From: Oikopleura dioica
Lineage: Eukaryota; Chordata; Appendicularia; Copelata; Oikopleuridae
DNA: 64,000 bases
Assembly: GCA_907165135.1 (NCBI GenBank)
Contig: OU015568.1
Location: 8,378,501 to 8,442,500, forward strand
Reading direction: 5' to 3'
The notes beneath the pieces are model-generated. The model worked only from the letters and a program-made list of their open reading frames with translations. It did not search any database and was not told where the DNA came from. A program made the translations under genes and the position numbers. Below, in pieces: positions 59,401 through 64,000 of the stretch. Positions within the stretch are counted from its first letter, which is position 1. Every line of letters begins with the position of its first letter.

Positions 59401-62400
59401 GATCGAAACGATCAGAAAATTCATCAGTCTTCCTTTGGTAATCGAAGATGATGAGTGTATCCTTTATGAGTGAGTATTTTGAATCGGTGCAACTTACGAG
59501 GTGGGGGTGGTGGTGGTGCAAATCCTAATTTATTGTATGATAGTAATTGTGATGAAATATATATATAGTGATGAATAAGAAATATCCTGGGATTGAATAT
59601 TTCGTGACTGGCTTTGTGCATGAAGAAGAACCATTTTTTTGTAATTTGCTTTGGGCGTAGAACCATGTCTCAATAACTATGGACATAAAGTTTAACCCTC
59701 AATTCAAATTACCCTTTGGTTTTTCGAGCGGCTTTCCGTCTTTTCCTATTATAAGAAGTATTACTTTGAGATCAATTATGTTGACACCCAAAATCAATCA
59801 CAATAGATGTGATGATTTAACAATACTTCGAAGAAATTAAACAAATTTCCTCGGCTAAATGACTATAACCAAATTTAATAAATTTGGAAGCTTCTTGCTC
59901 GTACTTTAAAGAAATTCTGATAATTTCTCATGTAAAGAATTGCATTGAATTCTTAATGGCCTTCATGTGAATATTTAGAATGAACAAATATTCAAGTGCT
60001 CGTGCTGAAGATCTGGTGCTTGGTGAGAATGATTCCCTCATACAAAAAGCTCCAGAAGATGTCCGAACCCGAAAAATAAATCGTCGAAAACTCGCATAGG
60101 GTGAACTTCTTTTCGCTTCGCTCACCGAGATTAAATATTTCTTGGGAAGCAAGAAGGATAAGAAGTGAACCCACAGCGATAAAGTTTAATAATTCGGGAA
60201 GATTTCTCTCTATAAAATCTCTTCTTCTTATTTTCGGATTCAGACAAGCTCTGAGGCTTTTTTGTTTTGCCTTGCGGCGTGTGGGACTGGGCATATGACC
60301 CTGCGGGAGTGATGCCCAAGTAGTTAAACTGCGATACTTGTACTGTGATGCCGGCCAAGGGCGATAATCCTCACAGCCGCATGACGGCACCATTCTCACC
60401 TTGCACCCGAAATTGCGAACCCAAAATAGCGAAAATGTACCCGAACGGGAAATTTTCGTGCAAATAAATGGACATATGATTGTATGGTAATTGGTACCTT
60501 TGATGCTGACGGCACAAGTTGACTCTTCATCTCCAGTGTCGAATGAGTAGTGGCCGACATCTTCAGCAGAAGCAACGGGAATGATGAGCTTTTGGTGTTT
60601 GCCGTCATCAAGTTCTTGGAACTTGTAGTGTGGATCCCATCTTTCCAGAGGAACTCCATCCTTTCTCCATCCAGAGGACTCGGGATCGGGCTTTCGGTCG
60701 AGTTTGACTTCAAAGACGAGTGGCATATCCAGATCTCCAGTGATTTCCTTGGGAAGAGACTGGACAAGCTTGCATGGGTCACCAGAGACCTTGACGTGGG
60801 CCTGGCATTCTTCTCCAGTTCGGCTAAGTCGGAACTTGAGAGTGCCAACGATTCCCTTGTGAGCCTTGGCGAAAGTGATCTTGTGAATTTCTCCCTTGGC
60901 CAATGGAATGTCGATGTCAGCAGACTTTCGAATCTGGTTTCCGTTGAGGTACCACTCGCCCTTCGCGTTTGGCTGGCTAACCTTGACAGAGAAAGCCGCT
61001 TGAGCGCCCATGGAGAAGGCATACTTATCGTTGAGTGGCTCAACAATCGTAAGATCAAGTCCCTTCACCATGAGCATAGCAGAAGAAAGAGCATCCTCAG
61101 CTCTGCACTGGATCTCAGACTTATTATCTTCGTCTTCAGAAGTGTTCTTGATGGTGAGTCGGGCAATCTTGCCGTCTGTCTCCATCTGAACCTGAGCAGA
61201 TTTGATGATACGGCTTCCATCTCGGTACCAGATAGCGTCAACTTCTTCATGAGAAAGCTCACATTCGAAAACGGCGGTTTCTCCTTCTGAAACGCTGACG
61301 TCCTTGAGGTTCGAAACCATAAGGATGTTTCTTGGCTGGACTTTCAGCTTAGCAGTGACAATAGCATCATCGCATGTGCAAGAGTAGTCCTTTTCGTCAG
61401 CGAATTCGACCTTTGGAATTCGGAGAATTCGGTGAGGCCCATCTTCGATCATCTCGTACTTCTTGCCTGGCTTGAGAAGTCGTCGTCCCTTGAACCATTT
61501 GACCTGAGCAGTGGCTCGAGATAGAGTGCACTTGAACTCAGCCTGGGTCTTTTCCTCAACTTCGATGTTATCCATCTCTTCTGTGAAATCAACGGGTGAC
61601 TCAAGGACGGTAAGAGAAGCAGCGGTCTTGCCATAGAACTCGACCTTGCCAGCCTGAGTAAGCTGAACGTTCTTGAGGACAAGTCGCTGGCGAGTTCCAG
61701 ATTGCTCAAAGACAACGTCTTCAGACTCCTGGAGGAGCTGGCCGTTGATAGTCCAGTGTGGGCTGACATCTGCAAAAGAAGTATCACAGGTAAAGTCGGT
61801 CTGCTCTCCTTCGTAGCACTGTTGGTCCTGGAGGTGTCGTCGGATTCTAACATCTCGAGCAGCAACTTCGAGCTTGGCAACTGCAGAGTTGACTTCATCA
61901 TCTTCTTCATCCTTGACGCCTCGAACGGTGATTTCACCAGCATCAGAAAGCCGGACGTTATCGATGATGAGCTTTCGTCGTCGTCCCTCAGAAACGATCT
62001 CGAATCGACCTTCGTTGGAAATTACAGCACCCTGACCATCGACCCACTCGACCTTGCCGTTGAGTCGGTTGATTTCGATCTCAAATTCAACAATTGACGC
62101 TTCAGTGACTGACTGATCGATCATGCTTCGAGTAAAAGTAACTGGTGGCTCCTTGACGATGATCTCGTTGGTTGACTTGGCGTTGTTGCAAACAAAGACA
62201 ACTTCGCCAGCTTCATCTCGAGTGGCGTTCTTGATGGTAAGAGTATGTTTTCCATCATCATTGGCCAGCCGGATTCGATCAGTTCGGTTAAGCTTGACGC
62301 CGTTGATGAACCATTGTCCAGTTGCTCGTGGGTCGGAAACGGTGACAGAAATAGATGCTTCGTCGCCTTCCTTGACAACAGTCTTCGGAAGCTCCTCAAG

Positions 62401-64000
62401 AACGTCGACAGGAGTAGCACAGACAGAAAGGCTAGCTTCTCCCTGAATACCCTCGGCATTGAAAGAAATAACTCCACCATCATCTTGTCCGATTTCTTTG
62501 ACAAGAAGCTTGTAGATGCAGCCATCTTCAGTCGGCTCGGAAACCATCTCAATAGTTCGAGACTTGGCAAGCTTTTGACCATTTCGGAACCAAGTGACCG
62601 CGACTTCAGTGTGAGTGAGCTCGAAGCTCATTTCACCGACAGATCCTTCAGCAGCGGTAGAGTCGGACATCTGAGCCTTGAGTTTGATATCACGGGCACA
62701 GACAGTCAGTGTCATGGTTGTCTTTGTAGACTCAGCATCACAAGTGTAAGTTCCCTCGTCATCGTAAGTCAAGTCATTGATGATGAGAGTTCGCTGGCCA
62801 TCAGTATCAACGATCTCATATTTATCAGAAGCCTGGATAGGGATTCGTCGGTCCTTGAGCCATCTGGTCTTGACAGATCGTGAAAGTCGGCAGGAGAAGG
62901 TAGCCTTAGATTTTTCTTCGCAGACCTTGTCTTCAAGCTGCTGAACGAAGCTTGGTGGAGCTTCAAGAACGGCCAAATTGGCAGTTCCTTTGACGCGGCC
63001 AGAAGTCCAAACAACCATACCGGTGTGTTCAGTGGCAGCGAACTTAACCTTGAGGATATGCTTTTTGCCTCTGACAGAAGTTTCGAAAACGTCGCCATCT
63101 TCAACAGCGATGCCGTTGACTTCCCACGAGCCAGTGACGTTCTCGTAGTTGACATCGAGCTCAAAGCTGGCAGACTCGCCCTCAGTGACCTCCATGTCGG
63201 AGAGCTTTTTAAGGATCTTGATGTCTCGTCCTTCGATCTGGAGCTGCGCAATGGTCTCATCATCTTCACTGACACACTTGACGTCTCCTTCATCAGCAGA
63301 CGAGCAGTTGGAGACGATAAGAGTTCGTCGTCGGTTGCTAACTTCGATCTGATATTTATCGCCAGCCTCGACTTCGACGTCTTTGTGGAACCACTTGACG
63401 TCAGCGTTAGGTCGAGAAATTTCACATTCAAATACAGCGGAATCAGCTTCAGTTGCAGACTGGTCAGCAAGTCGCTTAGTGAATCGGGCACCAGGCTCCT
63501 TGACATCAAATTTGCAGCTGGTGACAAGGTTACCAGCTTTGAAGATGAGCTCACCAGATTGAGAGAGCTCGCAATTATAGAGCTTGAGGCTATGAACGGT
63601 TCGGAAAGCACCGAGCTCGACAGATTTCGAAGCAACAAGTTCTTCTTCTTCATCGCCCTTCTTAAGAATCCAGACAGCTGGAATATCAGAGTGAGAGATC
63701 TCAATCTCGAACTCAGCAGTATCTCGCTCGATAACAACAGTATCTTGGATACCAGCACCGACGACAGTGATATTCTGGTCAGTGACTTCCAAAGCAGATT
63801 CGGTCTGGTCATCACCACAGTCGCAGACGTAGACACCGGCATCATCATAGTTGACGTCGCTGATGATAAGCTTGACAGAGGTTTGTCGCTTAATCATGTC
63901 GAACTTTCTGCTGGCAGCGATTTCTTCACCGTTCTTGTACCACTTGACATTTACGTTCGCTCGGTTGAGCTCAGCTTCGAAAGTAACAGACTTGGTAGCG
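53414..64000 (-). CDS. Titin/twitchin-like giant muscle protein, C-terminal part
   Basis: Only the C-terminal part is inside the window; the frame is open to the right edge. Exons: 60499 to the edge (one uninterrupted exon of at least 3.5 kb, 13 Ig domains), small linker exons around 59714-59752 (GKDGKPLEKPK) and 59505-59531 (FAPPPPPP), 58874-59274 (Ig), 56395-58830 (Ig-Ig-Ig-Ig-FN3-FN3-FN3-Ig-FN3), 54049-55567 (FN3-Ig-FN3-FN3-partial FN3-Ig start), 53414-54004 (Ig end and an acidic Asn-rich tail). Ig domains show the WYxDGxxI and DAGxYxC patterns; FN3 domains show WxxPxxDGGxPIxxYxVE. No kinase domain in the window. Many Ig domains lack the usual cysteine pair. One probable frameshift at 54653-54656. 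Confidence 0.88.
54653..54656 (-). other. Probable one-base frameshift in a C run of the titin-like gene
   Basis: On the minus strand, one FN3 runs into VPEQMDPHRSW, while the next FN3 (QVLDTSISKNGMAIKW) continues in another frame. A fifth C in this GATCCCCACAG run would give MDPPQVLDTS without a break. A sequence error is likely. Confidence 0.65.
55568..56394. other. 827-bp intron of the titin-like gene
   Basis: Long for this genome and without coding potential. Donor GGTG|GTAAGTTT and acceptor ATCTTCAAG join FN3 domains in frame. I see no terminal inverted repeats. Confidence 0.6.
59281..60498. other. Linker-exon region of the titin-like gene
   Basis: Mostly intronic, with at least two mini-exons encoding Pro/Lys-rich linkers (59714-59752 and 59505-59531). 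Such small proline-rich exons are a usual site of alternative splicing in titin-like genes; that use here is inferred. Confidence 0.5.

Overview
The window is nuclear DNA from a metazoan with a very compact genome. Genes lie head to tail or a few hundred bases apart, most introns are 40-65 nt GT-AG, and a few are GA-AG or GC-AG. Several genes start just downstream of a splice-acceptor-like TTTTCAG or TTTTAG with no upstream exon, as expected for trans-spliced, partly operonic genes. The gene set is typically metazoan: TRAPPC10, a SHARK-type kinase, ADAT3, uS7m, REP1, KNL1, WDR46, TSSC4, a tartrate-resistant acid phosphatase, a doublecortin-family protein, STYXL1 and a titin/twitchin-like muscle protein. 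Compactness, GA-AG introns and likely operons point to an appendicularian (larvacean) tunicate, but this is an inference and not proof.

Layout. 1-5642 (-): TRAPPC10, C-terminal part beyond the left edge, with a whole LRR/Ig membrane-protein gene (+) nested in its 3.4 kb intron. 6071-8670 (-): SH2-ankyrin-SH2-tyrosine kinase. 8915-11806 (-): ADAT3 and mitochondrial uS7. 11898-16067: two small membrane proteins, convergent, each split by a DNA transposon in its coding sequence; the second transposon holds a 53-56 bp satellite array. 16406-18569 (-): a J-domain protein and REP1. 18840-24169 (-): a probable two-gene operon containing a cysteine-rich, single-pass, FN3-containing receptor-like protein. 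25030-28336 (+): a CUB-domain membrane protein with a tRNA-Thr(AGU) in an intron on the other strand. 28671-43028 (-): the kinetochore scaffold KNL1, interrupted by a 10.8 kb nest of mobile elements including a Mutator-like transposon and a 5.8 kb foldback element with a 3.9 kb satellite array. 43476-47449 (+): WDR46, a small membrane protein and TSSC4. 47511-48636 (-): acid phosphatase. About 49070-53045 (+): doublecortin protein, then STYXL1 with a hAT element at its start codon. 53414-64000 (-): titin/twitchin-like gene, continuing past the right edge.

The main discovery candidate is a set of five TIR elements at 12453-13153, 13584-15928, 31902-42658, 45376-45836 and 51052-52047. Each has 7-8 bp target-site duplications and sits inside, or at the boundary of, a host coding exon. 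In four of them, deleting the element plus one duplication copy leaves an uninterrupted host reading frame; the fifth duplicated the start codon. Several bring their own GT or AG at the terminal repeat so that an in-frame GT-AG splice is possible. They look like DNA-transposon introners at different ages and sizes, and two of them have become hosts for the same hairpin-cored satellite family.
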